From DASUPK01 sp963744105 (GTDB lineage: Bacteria > Actinomycetota > Thermoleophilia > Solirubrobacterales > 70-9), in assembly GCA_963744105.1 (NCBI GenBank), contig CAVUSJ010000008.1:248001-312000 (forward strand): a DNA stretch of 64,000 nt, given 5' to 3'. The translations under genes were made by a program, and so were the position numbers. Under the pieces are notes generated by a model. That model worked only from the letters and a program-made list of their open reading frames with translations. It was not told where the DNA came from and made no database searches. Below are positions 1 through 8,826 of the stretch, in pieces. Each line of letters opens with the position of its first letter. The stretch's first letter is position 1.

Positions 1-462
1 ACCTCCGAATACAAGACCTTCTTCCACGGCCACACATACACGGGAAACCCGCTCGCGTGCGCGGCGGCGCTCGCCTCGCTCGAGCTCTTCGAACGCGAGC
101 GGACGCTGGTCCGGATCCAGCCCAAGATCCGGTTGCTCTCGGGCTGGCTCTCGCAGGTCGAGCGCATGCGCGAGGTCAAGGAGGTACGCCAGCGGGGCCT
201 GATGGTCGGCATCGACCTCGGCGAGCACGACCCGGAGCTGCGGCTCGGTCACCGGGTGACGCTGGAGGCTCGCCACCGCGGGGTCATCGTGCGGCCGCTC
301 GGGGACGTCATCGTGCTGATGCCGCCGCTCTCGATCTCGAAGCAGGACCTGCGGCGACTCGTGCAGGTCGTCGCCGAGTCGATCCGGGCTGCCTATCCGG
401 TCGCCGAGCTCGATTCCGGCGCAAAGGGCCGCCTGGACGCGGCCTTGCTCGAAGCGGCCTGA
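1..462 (+). CDS. bioA: Adenosylmethionine-8-amino-7-oxononanoate aminotransferase, C-terminal part (5' end outside window)
   Basis: Frame 1 is open from the first base to a TGA and gives about 153 residues. The stretch FFHGHTYTGNPLACAAALAS near the left edge is the small-domain motif of class III PLP aminotransferases of the BioA type, followed by GLMVGIDL and VRPLGDVIVLMPPLSI, also typical of BioA C-termini. BioA makes 7,8-diaminopelargonate from KAPA using SAM in biotin synthesis, in the cytoplasm. The PLP lysine region lies outside the window. Another class III aminotransferase is possible but the C-terminal motifs favour BioA. The stop lies 1 nt from the convergent rubredoxin stop. Confidence 0.85.
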   Translation, partial: TSEYKTFFHGHTYTGNPLACAAALASLELFERERTLVRIQPKIRLLSGWLSQVERMREVKEVRQRGLMVGIDLGEHDPELRLGHRVTLEARHRGVIVRPLGDVIVLMPPLSISKQDLRRLVQVVAESIRAAYPVAELDSGAKGRLDAALLEAA

Positions 463-463
463 C

Positions 464-649
464 CTATTCCTCGTACGGCTCGAAGTCCGACTTGCGCGCC
501 CCGCAGACCGGGCAGAACCAGTCGTCGGGAATGTCGTCGAACGACGTTCCGGGCGGAACTCCGCCGTCGGGATCGCCCTCGTCGGGGTCGTAGATGAAGC
601 CGCACGAGGTGCAGATGTAGAGCTGCTTGGTGGTGGTCTCGGCTGCCAT
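464..649 (-). CDS. Rubredoxin
   Basis: Sixty-one residues starting at the ATG at 649; the frame is open further upstream but that part does not resemble the family. Two CxxCG knuckles, C13-TS-C16-G and C46-PV-C49-G, form the Fe(Cys)4 site. The DPDEGDPDGGVPPGT and DWFCPVCG segments are standard rubredoxin sequence. The protein is a small cytoplasmic one-electron carrier. Its partner (alkane hydroxylase, oxidoreductase or other) is not visible here. It stands alone between bioA (convergent) and the Nudix gene (divergent). Confidence 0.95.
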   Translation of the reverse strand: MAAETTTKQLYICTSCGFIYDPDEGDPDGGVPPGTSFDDIPDDWFCPVCGARKSDFEPYEE

Positions 650-710
650 TGGGCTGAGCAGGGTAACGAGTAGGCTCGCGTGAGGTGGAGGTGGAGATGA
701 GGGCTGAGAG

Positions 711-1346
711 GTGACCGACGTGCCGGAGGCGGGTGGCGCTCCGCTGCGCAATGAGGACGAGGCCCCGGCGGTCCCGAGGCCCGCCGCCACTGTGATCCTC
801 CTGCGACGCGGCGGCAAACACGCCGAGCGCGGCCTGGAGATCCTGCTCGTGCAGCGCAATCCGGAGGCCCGCTTCATGCCCGGCGTCTGGGTCTTCCCCG
901 GCGGTGCGGTCGACGAGGCCGACGGGGACGGCGAGGAGGCTCACCGGGCGGCGGCGGCCAGGGAGCTCGCCGAGGAGGCGGGCATCGAGGTGCCCGCCGA
1001 GGAGCTGGTGCCCTATTCGCGCTGGATCACGCCCAGGGTCGTCCCGATCCGGTTCGACACTCGGTTCTACCTGGCGCTCGCGCCGGCGCACTCGCCGCCC
1101 GAGCCCGACGGCTCCGAGACGGTGGACGCCGGCTGGTTCGGGCCACGGGACGCCCTCGACCGGCACCACGCCGGAGAGCTGCCGCTTGTCTTCCCGACGA
1201 TCAAGCATCTCGAGTCCCTCGTCGGCTTCGCAAGCGCCGAGGAGGCGCTGGAGGCGGCGCGGCGACGGGAGGTGAAGGCGGTCGAGCCCGAGGTCGTGGG
1301 CGAGGGCGAAGAGCGCCGGATCGTGCTGCCCGACGAGCTGCCCTAG
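711..1346 (+). CDS. Nudix hydrolase, NUDT19/CoA-pyrophosphatase-like
   Basis: Encodes 211 residues from a GTG start preceded by GAGAGG. The N-terminal half has the Nudix fold opening (ATVILLRRGG, ILLVQRNPEARFMPGVWVFPGGAVD) and a Nudix box whose catalytic part reads RELAEEAGIEV. The first glycine of the box is separated from REL by a longer loop than in MutT, as in NUDT19-like and other CoA-type members. It probably hydrolyses a nucleoside-diphosphate-linked substrate with Mg2+; the substrate cannot be read from sequence. The end overlaps the convergent membrane-protein gene by 4 nt. Confidence 0.85.
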   Translation: MTDVPEAGGAPLRNEDEAPAVPRPAATVILLRRGGKHAERGLEILLVQRNPEARFMPGVWVFPGGAVDEADGDGEEAHRAAAARELAEEAGIEVPAEELVPYSRWITPRVVPIRFDTRFYLALAPAHSPPEPDGSETVDAGWFGPRDALDRHHAGELPLVFPTIKHLESLVGFASAEEALEAARRREVKAVEPEVVGEGEERRIVLPDELP

Positions 1347-1777
1347 GCAGGTTTCCTTCGAGTCGGCGGCGCGGGCAGCCCTCTGCGCTCCATGGCGGCG
1401 CCTCGGATCCTGCCCCCGATCGTGCCGAGGACCATGCCGATGATCGCCGTGACGAGCACCAGGATCGGGGCGAAGCCGGGCAGCGAAACCTTGGCGTCGG
1501 TCCCGGCGATCCCGTGCGCGATCAGCAGCCCGGTGCCATAGAGCGTGCCGCCGACCAGGCCGCGAGTGGCTCCGTCCCGGCCGTCGGCGTGCTCGAAGCC
1601 GGCGAGAATCCCGCCGACGGTCGCGATGACGCCGATCGCCCAGTACGCCCCAGCCGAGATCCCGAGCAGGACGCCGGCGACTGCCCCGAGGATCAGCGGA
1701 GCAACCAGGCCGAGGAACACCTGCACCGATCGAGGACGCTCCCGAAACAGGGGAGAAGCTTCCATCCATCTATCCAT
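1343..1777 (-). CDS. Small membrane protein of unknown function
   Basis: 144 residues from the ATG at 1777, chosen because GAGAGG lies about 5 nt upstream; an ATG at 1792 is the alternative. After a basic/acidic N-terminus there are about four hydrophobic segments rich in Gly, Ala and Ile (VFLGLVAPLILGAVAGVLLG, AYWAIGVIATVGGILAGF, LVGGTLYGTGLLIAHGI, ILVLVTAIIGMVLGTIGG). The C-terminus is basic (PAPPTRRKPA). No family is recognised. The glycine-zipper-like segments suggest a small helical bundle in the cytoplasmic membrane. Confidence 0.7.
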   Translation of the reverse strand: MDRWMEASPLFRERPRSVQVFLGLVAPLILGAVAGVLLGISAGAYWAIGVIATVGGILAGFEHADGRDGATRGLVGGTLYGTGLLIAHGIAGTDAKVSLPGFAPILVLVTAIIGMVLGTIGGRIRGAAMERRGLPAPPTRRKPA

Positions 1778-1897
1778 CGCCGCACCTCTCATCCCGCTAC
1801 CGCTGGGCCGGTAGGCGCAGCGGACCGTATCAGCGCGGTGTGGGCTCCCTCGGGACCAAGAACCTCGCGCGATGCCAGCCAGGTTCCGCTCGGGCCG

Positions 1898-1903
1898 TAG
1901 TCG
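1898..1903 (+). promoter_or_regulatory. Candidate -10 box for the split-barrel gene (leaderless)
   Basis: TAGTCG followed by 7 nt and then the ATG at 1911. This spacing would put the transcription start at or next to the start codon. It supports choosing 1911 over the upstream in-frame ATG at 1872. No clear -35 was seen. Confidence 0.35.
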
Positions 1904-1910
1904 CGTAAGA

Positions 1911-2879
1911 ATGGCGGCGATGACGAACACCCTCCCCGCAGAGGTGCGCGATGTCTTCGAGAGCTTCATCACCTGCGAGCTGACGACGGTCGACGGGGCC
2001 AAGCAGCCCATCACCTGGCCCGTCACCCCCTACTACCAGCAGGGCGGACCGACCATCGACGTGACGACCGGGCTCGGCTACCCGAAGAAGGCCGACGACG
2101 CGGCCGCTCATCCGAGCGTCTCCCTTCTCTTCTCCGACCCCACCGGCTCCGGGATCGACAGCGGCCTCCGCGTGCTCGTCCAGGGCACCGCCACCGTCGA
2201 TGACGAGGACCTGAAGGCGAACGCCGAGCGCTACGTCCGCGAGTCGGGCGAGAAGCTCCCCGCGACCAAGAAGATGAACCCGCCGAAACCGCTGCGCCCG
2301 ATGTTCAACTGGTACTACGCCCGCCTCTACATCAAGGTGCGGCCCGAGCGGGTCCTCGTCTGGCCCGGGGGGAACCTCGCGGAGGAGCCGGCGATCCACG
2401 ACGCGCACCTCGAGGAGGTCCGCTCAGGGCACGTCGAGGAGCCGGCGGCCGACCACGGCAAGCCGGCGCAGGCCCCGCCTGCCTGGGACTCGCGCATGGA
2501 GTACCTGGCCGGGCACGACACCGGGGTGCTCAGCTGGATGGGCCCCGACGGGTTCCCGATCGCCGTCCGCGTCCCGTTCACCGCCGACCCCGCGTCGAAG
2601 TCGATCTCGATCGACGCCGTCCCGAACGGGCTACCTGTCCTCGCGGGGCGCACCTGCCTCGCCGTTCACGAGCACGCGCCCGACTTCACCTGGCAGCGCA
2701 ACATGCAGGTGCGCGGCACGCTCGAGCCCTCGGATGACGGCTGGCGGCTGGTCCCGCGGCGTATCGTCGGCGGCTTCGAGATCCCGCACAGCCGCTTTGG
2801 CCGCTACAGGGACTTCATTAAGAAGGGGCCCGGCTTCTACCGGACCTACCGCAGGCGCCTGAGGGAACGCGCCGGTTAG
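1911..2879 (+). CDS. Pyridoxamine 5'-phosphate oxidase-like FMN/F420-binding split-barrel protein
   Basis: 322 residues from the ATG at 1911 (ATG 1920 is a close alternative). Two split-barrel-like halves are visible: residues about 5-160 (EVRDVFESFITCELTTVDG, ITWPVTPYY, HPSVSLLFSDPTG, VLVQGTATVDD, RPERVLVWPGG) and about 200-310 (MEYLAGHDTGVLSWMGPDGF, KSISIDAVPNG, MQVRGTLEPSDDGW). Such proteins bind FMN or F420 and act as oxidoreductases or flavin carriers. The double-domain layout suggests an actinobacterial F420/FMN protein rather than PdxH. Substrate unknown. Confidence 0.7.
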   Translation: MAAMTNTLPAEVRDVFESFITCELTTVDGAKQPITWPVTPYYQQGGPTIDVTTGLGYPKKADDAAAHPSVSLLFSDPTGSGIDSGLRVLVQGTATVDDEDLKANAERYVRESGEKLPATKKMNPPKPLRPMFNWYYARLYIKVRPERVLVWPGGNLAEEPAIHDAHLEEVRSGHVEEPAADHGKPAQAPPAWDSRMEYLAGHDTGVLSWMGPDGFPIAVRVPFTADPASKSISIDAVPNGLPVLAGRTCLAVHEHAPDFTWQRNMQVRGTLEPSDDGWRLVPRRIVGGFEIPHSRFGRYRDFIKKGPGFYRTYRRRLRERAG

Positions 2880-3559
2880 GACCCGATCTTCGGCGGGAAC
2901 GGCTCGAGGCCCGCGTTCCACGGCCCGGGCTTGTAGATATCGAGGTTGTTCTCCTCCATCTCCCCGTGGAGCCGGTCGAAGATGCCGCCGGCGGAGCGCA
3001 GCGACTCCTTGAGCTCCTCCTTGGTCCGCGCGCGAAGGCGCCAGTGGAAGAACAGCTGCTTCTCGGTGATGCCGAAGTCGACCTCGGCGGGGATCTGCGT
3101 GATCCAGTCGATGAAGCCCGGGCTGAAGAGCTCGCGCAGCGCCACCGGGTCGTGGTCCTTCGGCACGGTCGCGACGAAGCGCTTGTTGAAGTCGATGCTC
3201 TCGAACTCGACGCGGCGGCGGCTGAAGCGGTCGACGGTGTCGCTAGCCGTCTTCTCGAGCGACTCGACGTCGAAGACGGGCACCACCATCGCCAGGTCCG
3301 GCATGTGGGCCTTGACGATCACCGCGCCGGGGACGACTGCCTTGCTCAGGAAACCGCCCTCCTCGTGCTCGTCGGCGTCGCACGATGCGCCGAAGAACCC
3401 GTCCGAGAGCTCGCCGGTGAGGCGGTTGGTCCCGCCCGGGCAGAGGGCGACCGGGCCCTCCTTCGGGTTGATGCCCCCGATCGGCTCGTACCGGAGCCCC
3501 CGCTCCGTCCCCAGGCCGGAGACGATCCCAGCCCACTCCTCGTCGGCCTTCGCGCTCAA
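2876..3559 (-). CDS. Conserved hypothetical protein, last gene of the mce operon
   Basis: 227 residues starting ATG in an ATGA overlap with the SCP2 gene, so it is translationally coupled to the end of the mce operon. There is no signal peptide and no membrane segment. The protein looks globular, with an aromatic/charged C-terminal half (ITEKQLFFHWRLRARTKEEL) and a helix ending in FDRLHGEMEENNLDIY. I do not recognise the family with certainty; it loosely resembles DUF3137-type proteins. Position suggests a cytosolic helper of lipid import. The end overlaps the convergent split-barrel gene by 4 nt. Confidence 0.7.
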   Translation of the reverse strand: MSAKADEEWAGIVSGLGTERGLRYEPIGGINPKEGPVALCPGGTNRLTGELSDGFFGASCDADEHEEGGFLSKAVVPGAVIVKAHMPDLAMVVPVFDVESLEKTASDTVDRFSRRRVEFESIDFNKRFVATVPKDHDPVALRELFSPGFIDWITQIPAEVDFGITEKQLFFHWRLRARTKEELKESLRSAGGIFDRLHGEMEENNLDIYKPGPWNAGLEPFPPKIGS

Positions 3560-3975
3560 TCGACGTCGACCAGGTCCTCGCGGCCCTCGGCCTCGAGCTG
3601 GGCCTTGTAGACCGGGTACACGGGCTTGGTGAGCGGCACAAGCTTGAGGATCTTCGCGACCGGCCCGCTCGCCTTGATCTGGCCGCGGGCGAGCGCGGTC
3701 GTCACGTTCACCTTGCCGAGCCAGAACCGGTGGGCGGTGTCCGCCTCCATGCTCATCACGACCTCCGGCTCCATCTCGGTATCGCCGAAGTCGACGTCGG
3801 CCGGCTCGCCCTCCTGCAGGCGCAGGGTGATCGTCGAATCCGGCTCGCGATAGTCGTACTGCAGGATCGTGTTCGCCTTCCTGAACTTCGGACCCAGCTC
3901 CGGGTCCTTCGCGATGTCGGCGAAGAGCTTGCCGATGGTGTCGTAGACCTCCTGAGCGTCCTTGAAGTACGCCAA
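3556..3975 (-). CDS. SCP2 sterol-carrier-domain protein
   Basis: 139 residues from a TTG at 3975 that is preceded by a strong GGAGGTGAGG ribosome site; the longer open frame upstream belongs to mceF. The SCP2 fold is visible in KFRKANTILQYDYREPDSTI, the acidic beta-strand region (ADVDFGDTEMEPEVVMSMEA), DTAHRFWLGKVNVTTALARG and IKASGPVAKILKLVPLTKPV. SCP2 proteins bind sterols or acyl lipids in a hydrophobic tunnel. As the gene directly after six MCE genes it probably accepts imported lipid in the cytosol. It shares ATGA with the following gene. Confidence 0.85.
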   Translation of the reverse strand: MAYFKDAQEVYDTIGKLFADIAKDPELGPKFRKANTILQYDYREPDSTITLRLQEGEPADVDFGDTEMEPEVVMSMEADTAHRFWLGKVNVTTALARGQIKASGPVAKILKLVPLTKPVYPVYKAQLEAEGREDLVDVD

Positions 3976-4004
3976 CTCCTCACCTCCCGTGTGGGTGGGG
4001 AATC

Positions 4005-5785
4005 CTACGTGCAGGACGGCTTCGCCATCAGATCGCGGCCACGAGCGGCGACATAAGTCGCTTCGGGCTTCGCCTTCGCTCCAAGCGGAGCGGCCTGGTG
4101 GCCGCATTGTCCGGAAGGACTTCCGGATCTTCCCGCCGCCGAAGAGGGACGGGAAGTCCGGGGCGACCGTGCAGGCCGCGTATGCCGACGGGCCACCCGG
4201 GGGCAGCGGGTTGGCGTTCACGTCCGAGTTCGGCGCGACGAAGTTGGGCGAGAGCGGCGAGACCGCCGAGGAGAGCGGGAACTGGCCGCTCTCAGACTGC
4301 GGAGCCCCGCCGGGCGTCGGCGTGTCGCCCTGGTGGACCACGGTGACCTGCTGGCCGCCGAAGGTGTTGCTGCAGTCGTGGCTCGGGAAGATCTCGGCCT
4401 GGCTGCTCGAGTACGGGTTGCCGATCGCGAACGGCTGCAGGTAGCCGTTGCCCCGGTTGGTCGGCACGCGGCTCGGATAGATCGAGAGCGACTCCGGCGT
4501 CAGCATCAGCATCTGCCGCGAGATGTGGAGCGGAGCGCTCTGGCCGTTCTGGAACGGCAGGTAGCCCTCCGTGGCGCTCGGGATGTTCCCGAGGAAGTCT
4601 GTGACGACCGGAGCCTGGTAGTCGAGCCAGCGGACGAGCGGGTTGAAGTTCGCGAGGAACGGGTCGAGGCCATCCATCACCGGGCGGAGCTTCGTGGAGG
4701 AAGCTGCTCAGCGACGGCAGGCCGGTCGCCGACGCCTTGATCAGCGGGTCAAGGTTCTGGAAGAGCTTATGGGCCTTCGGGGTGAGGTGCCGCACGTCGC
4801 GGAGCGTCGGGCTCAGGTCGCGCGCGACCGGCCGCAGGTCGTGGAACACCGGGCGCGCGTCGATGGCGAAGCCCTTCAGGCGGTCGAGGGTGAGGCGGCT
4901 CTCGTTCTCGAAGGTCGGGAAGATCTTGAAGGTGTCGGAGAGCGCCTTGCTCTGCGACGCCAGCGCGCCGAAGGTCCTGTTGGCGCCGACGATCGCCCCG
5001 GCCAGGGCCTGGTCGTGGGCGGTGAGGGCGCCGAAGACGTCGCCGGTGTCGTGGACGAGGGTCCGCAGCGACTGCTCCTGGCTGCGCAGCGTGCCGAGCA
5101 CGTCGCTCGCGTCGGAGGCGAATGGGCCGAGGTTGCCGAACGCGTCGTTCAGGTCGAGGCCGCGCCCGTTGATCGCCAGGCCTGCGTTCTGCATCCAGGA
5201 CTGGAACGCCTCGCGGGTGGGCTTGTCGAAGCCTTGGAAGATCTCGTCGATCTGGGTCTCGTTCTGGACCTGCGTCTGGGCCAGGTGCCCGCCCTCGGGG
5301 ATCGGCTGCGGCGCGTCGCTGCCTGACACCTGCCCGACGTCGATCGAGCTGGACTGGGCCTGGACGTTGCCGGCGGTATCGCCGGGCTGCACCTGGCTGC
5401 CGCTGGTGATCTCGATGTAGGTCTCGCCGAGCAGCGTCTTCTGGCGGAGGATCGCCTTCGCGTCCGAGGAGATCGGCGCGTACTGCGGGTCGATCTCGAT
5501 CGTCGCCTGGGTCGTGTTGCAGACCGTCGGGTCGGTGTGGCACTCGCTCTCGGGCGCCAGGCCGATGTCCTTGACCTTGCCGACCGAGACGCCGCCGATC
5601 CGAACGTCGGCTTCCTTCTGCAGCGTGATCGCCTCCGGGAAGTCGGCGGTGAACCGGTAGCTCTCCGGCTTGAAGGGCACCGGGCCGCCGAAGGTGACCC
5701 ACAGGAAGAGCAGCAGGCCGAAGCAGGACAGCGTGAAGCCGACCGCGACCAGGATCCGCCCTATCGAGGGAGCCTGCTTCTGCAC
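4005..5785 (-). CDS. MCE/MlaD-family protein, sixth of the operon (MceF position); frame broken as assembled
   Basis: Starts at ATG 5785 with an N-terminal membrane helix (ILVAVGFTLSCFGLLLFLWV), then the MCE domain (YRFTADFPEAITLQKEADVR, IGGVSVGKVKDIG, GETYIEITSG) and a long helical region to SLSSFLHE. The frame is lost near 4690; one surplus A would explain it, restoring H-E-L-R-P-V-M-D-G. It continues as DPFLANFNPLVRWLDYQAP to LFGGGKIRK. A second shift near 4125 probably leads to the TAG at 4005. MCE proteins form periplasmic hexamers that tunnel lipids to a membrane permease. The C-terminal end is the least certain part. Confidence 0.75.
4077..4127. repeat. Three consecutive perfect hairpins at the mceF/SCP2 junction
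   Basis: CGCTCC-aagc-GGAGCG (4077-4092), GCGGCC-tggt-GGCCGC (4090-4105) and TCCGGAAG-ga-CTTCCGGA (4110-4127) follow one another within 51 nt. They lie just upstream of the SCP2 start on the minus strand. None is followed by a T run, so they are not a classic terminator. They may stabilise or pause the operon mRNA. Confidence 0.45.
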
Positions 5786-5811
5786 CTAGATCACTTCTCC
5801 GTTCATGGGGC

Positions 5812-7143
5812 TCATGGCGGGCACACCGTTCCGAGCAGCTGTCCGAGCCCGGTGACCACGGGGGCGAGCGGGCTCGACGCGAGGATCGACTTGGCCGTGT
5901 TGCAGGTCGCCATCAGGTAGACGTGGCGGTAGACGCCGTGCGCGTCCTGCGAGCTGAACGTGCTGTTGCCGACGTGGGCGAGCCAGCCGAGCCAGTACAG
6001 GTAGCCCTCGTCGCGGCCGGGGGTGCCGGGGGCCTCGGCTCCGTTCGGGTTGTAGGCCGCCATGTTGAACAGCTCGTTGAGCTTCGAGCCGACGGTGGTC
6101 AGGCGCGGGGTCGCCCTGACCAGGTTCTCGGCGGCGGGCCTGCAGGTTCGCGGACCGGCTGGCGGGCGTTGACCACGAACGGGCGGATCTCCTGCTTGAC
6201 GGGGTCGTAGGTGTTCTTCGCGAGGCTGCCCAGCGAGTCGTTGACCGACTTCAGCTTGCGGGCGAACGGCCGGAGGCTGTTGATCGAGGGGCCGAGGACC
6301 GTGGCGAGCTGGTCGGTCTTGGCGAGCGCGACCCGCGTGGTCCTCAGGGTCGGGCCGAGCAGGCCGACCGAGCGCTGCACGTCCGGCGACTGGCTGGCGA
6401 TCGCGCCCAGGGCCTGGTTGGAGGCCGTGACGAGCTGCTCGATCCCCTGGCCGTCCTGGCCGACCCGGCCCCAGAGGATGTTCATGTTGTGGATCAGGGT
6501 CGCGAGGTTCGTCTTGCGCTTCGCGACCTCGGTGTTGAGGCCGCGCGAGACCCGCGGTTGATCGGGCCCGAGGCTGCCGAGGAGCTTGCCGAGGTCCTTG
6601 CCGCGGCCGTTCAGCCCCTCCCCGCCCTGGGTCAGGAGCAGGCGCAGGTACGCCCTGGTGTCGCCGTCGAGCGCCGAGAGGATCTGGTCGACGTTCGTGT
6701 CCGGCGCCGTGTTGGCGAGCGGGATCGTGTCGCCGTTCTGGAACTCGTCGTTGTTCGAGTTGGGGTCGTAGTTGGTGCCCGGATCGAGCTCGAGGAACAT
6801 GTCCTTCAGGCCAGTCTTCGGGCGGAGCAGGATCGTCGCGTTCTTGTAGACCGGCAGGAACTGGCGGTCGATGTCCATCGTCACGACCGCGTGGCCGTCC
6901 TCGTAGTTGACGGCGGAGATGTCGCCGACGCGGACGCCGGCCACTCGGACCGTCTGGCCCTGGCCGGGGGTCACGGCCTGGGCGGTCGACATGTCGGCCT
7001 TGAGCTCGAAGGGCTTCGCCTCGAGCAGCGGGATCCGCAGACGCTGGTTCTGGACGATGATGTAGGTCGCGAGCAGCCCGACGGTCAGCAATCCGAGGAT
7101 CGCCAGGAAGTCGCGCAGGTGGTCTCTGAATCGCCTTGCGCAT
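5812..7143 (-). CDS. MCE/MlaD-family protein, fifth of the operon (MceE position); two frameshifts
   Basis: The start ATG at 7143 overlaps the previous stop (TGATG). The frame shifts almost at once (near 7130), after which the reading is RDHLRDFLAILGLLTVGLLA, a membrane anchor. The MCE domain follows (ELKADMSTAQAVTPGQGQTV, VAGVRVGDISAVNYEDG, ATILLRPKTGLKDMFLEL) and then a long helical stretch with NMNILWGRVG and GAIASQSPDVQRSVG. A second shift near 6140 leads to ENLVRATPRLTTVGSKLNEL and a Cys-containing tail ending LLGQLLGTVCPP. Total length is a multiple of three, about 443 residues when repaired. Confidence 0.8.
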   Translation of the reverse strand: MRKAIQRPPARLPGDPRIADRRAARDLHHRPEPASADPAARGEALRAQGRHVDRPGRDPRPGPDGPSGRRPRRRHLRRQLRGRPRGRDDGHRPPVPAGLQERDDPAPPEDWPEGHVPRARSGHQLRPQLEQRRVPERRHDPARQHGAGHERRPDPLGARRRHQGVPAPAPDPGRGGAERPRQGPRQAPRQPRARSTAGLARPQHRGREAQDEPRDPDPQHEHPLGPGRPGRPGDRAARHGLQPGPGRDRQPVAGRAALGRPARPDPEDHAGRARQDRPARHGPRPLDQQPPAVRPQAEVGQRLAGQPREEHLRPRQAGDPPVRGQRPPAGPRTCRPAAENLVRATPRLTTVGSKLNELFNMAAYNPNGAEAPGTPGRDEGYLYWLGWLAHVGNSTFSSQDAHGVYRHVYLMATCNTAKSILASSPLAPVVTGLGQLLGTVCPP

Positions 7144-8826
7144 CAGCCCTTCGCCCCCCTCGCCGAGGAGGACGACGACACGGGGACCCCGTTGGCCCGC
7201 TGGAATGCCGGTCCAGGCCTTCTGCCAGCTGGTCCATTGCCGGCAGCAGCTTGTCGAGCAGCTGCTGCGCCGCGTTGTCCTTGCCGGCCGCCTTGAGCTG
7301 CTTGTAGTCCGTGAGCTGGCTGAGGATGTCCGCGTAGCGCGAGTCGAGCGAGTTCTCGCGCGGGCTCGCCGACGGTCGCGCTCTTGCCGCTGGCCTTCGA
7401 CGCCGGCGCCGGGCCGATCTCGCTGCGGAGATCAGGCGGATCCTGGGTCTCGCACGGCACGTCGGGCCGGAACGGGGTCTTGGCCGAGGACTGCTTCGCG
7501 GGCTGCGGCGCCGAGGAAGCTGTAGGGGACGACGCCGGTCAGCGGCGCGGCCACGTCGGGGCTGTTGAACGGCGCGATGCGTGTTGGAGCCGCCGCCGCC
7601 GAGCACGCGGAACTCCTGGCCGTTGGCGTCACCCGAGCGGCTCTCGCCCGCGACGCCGGTCAGCCCCCACGCGAACTCCTGGAAGACCTTGCCCGCGGCC
7701 GGATCGCTGTCGGTGTTCGGGATCGTGGTGTTGCTCCAGGGGATGACGACGTTGTTGAAGCAGGAGGACAGGGCGCGCGCCTGCTCGAGGAACGGCAGCG
7801 AGTCGTTGCTGAGGGCGGCGAGGTCGGGGACGGTCGGCCGCAGGTCCTCGACCAGCCCGCGCAGCTCGCTCTTGGAGATCAGCTGGCGGAGCTGCCCGAT
7901 CCACGGGTTCGCGTAGTCGAGCGCGGAGTTGGCCGACTTCACGCCCGGCAGGGCCTCGCGGGCGAAGGCGCGGAGCGCCGGGAAGTCCTGGTTGAGCTGG
8001 AAGAGCGCCGGGCGGCCCACGGCGAGCGCCTTGGGCAACTCGACGATCGCGTCGCGCAGCGAGGCCTGGTGGGCGGCGAAGTCGCCGCTGACGGTGTTGA
8101 AGTTCGTGATCAGGCCCTGCAGGTCGGTGCTGTTCGCGTTCAGCTCGCGCGCGACGACGTCGAGGTTCGAGACGAAGCCGGCCAGGTCGCCCGGCTGGGT
8201 GCCGAGCAGGGCCTGGTTCACCTGCGACGTGTACTCGAAGGCGGCCGGCGAGGTCCGGAAGGACTCCTGGAAGCCCTTCGCGCCGCCGTACTTGTACGAG
8301 GGCGCCGCCGAACTCCTTCAGGAAGATCTGCAGGTCCTGCCGCACCGGCGCCTGCAGCGAGGTCAGCACCTGGTCGAACTGCACGGAGCTCGAGGTCTGG
8401 GTCTCCGGGATGACGGATCCGCTGTGCAGCTCGGGAGCGCTCGGGCTGCCCGGGTGCAGGTCGACGAACAGGTTCCCCTCGAGGAAGAGGCGCGGCCGCA
8501 GCTGCAGCGTCGCGTCCTGGCGGATCGGGAGCGCCGTGTCCTCGAGGTCCATCGTGACGATGGCGGCGTCCTCGCCCTTGCCGTTCGCGTTCGTCACGTG
8601 CTGGACGTCGCTGACCTCGCCGACGTCGACGCCGGAGATCCGCACCGGGCTCTTGGCGCGGATGTTCTGCGCGTCGCGCGACGACGGCCTTGAGCTGGTA
8701 GCCGTGGCCGGCGAACGGGATCGCTCTTCGTGAACGCCAGGTAGAAGCCGATGAAGGTGAGCACGATCGCGATCAGCCCGATCTGCAGCGTTGGAGAGGC
8801 GGCGGTTTTCGTTCGCGGCGGTTCAC
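7143..8826 (-). CDS. MCE/MlaD-family protein, fourth of the operon (MceD position); several frameshifts
   Basis: Starts at a GTG (8826) in a GTGA overlap with the preceding mce gene. Joined frames read LQIGLIAIVLTFIGFYLAFT (membrane anchor), then IPFAGHGYQLKAVV, VRISGVDVGEVSDVQHVTN, DATLQLRPRLFLEGNLFVDL (MCE domain), helical repeats (VNQALLGTQPGDLAGFVSNL, NDSLPFLEQARALSSCFNN) and a tail with SRYADILSQLTDYKQLK. Breaks lie near 8785, at a GATC at 8719, and near 8300, 7585, 7500, 7365 and 7215. The end is the TGA that overlaps the next ATG. About 560 residues when repaired. Confidence 0.75.
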
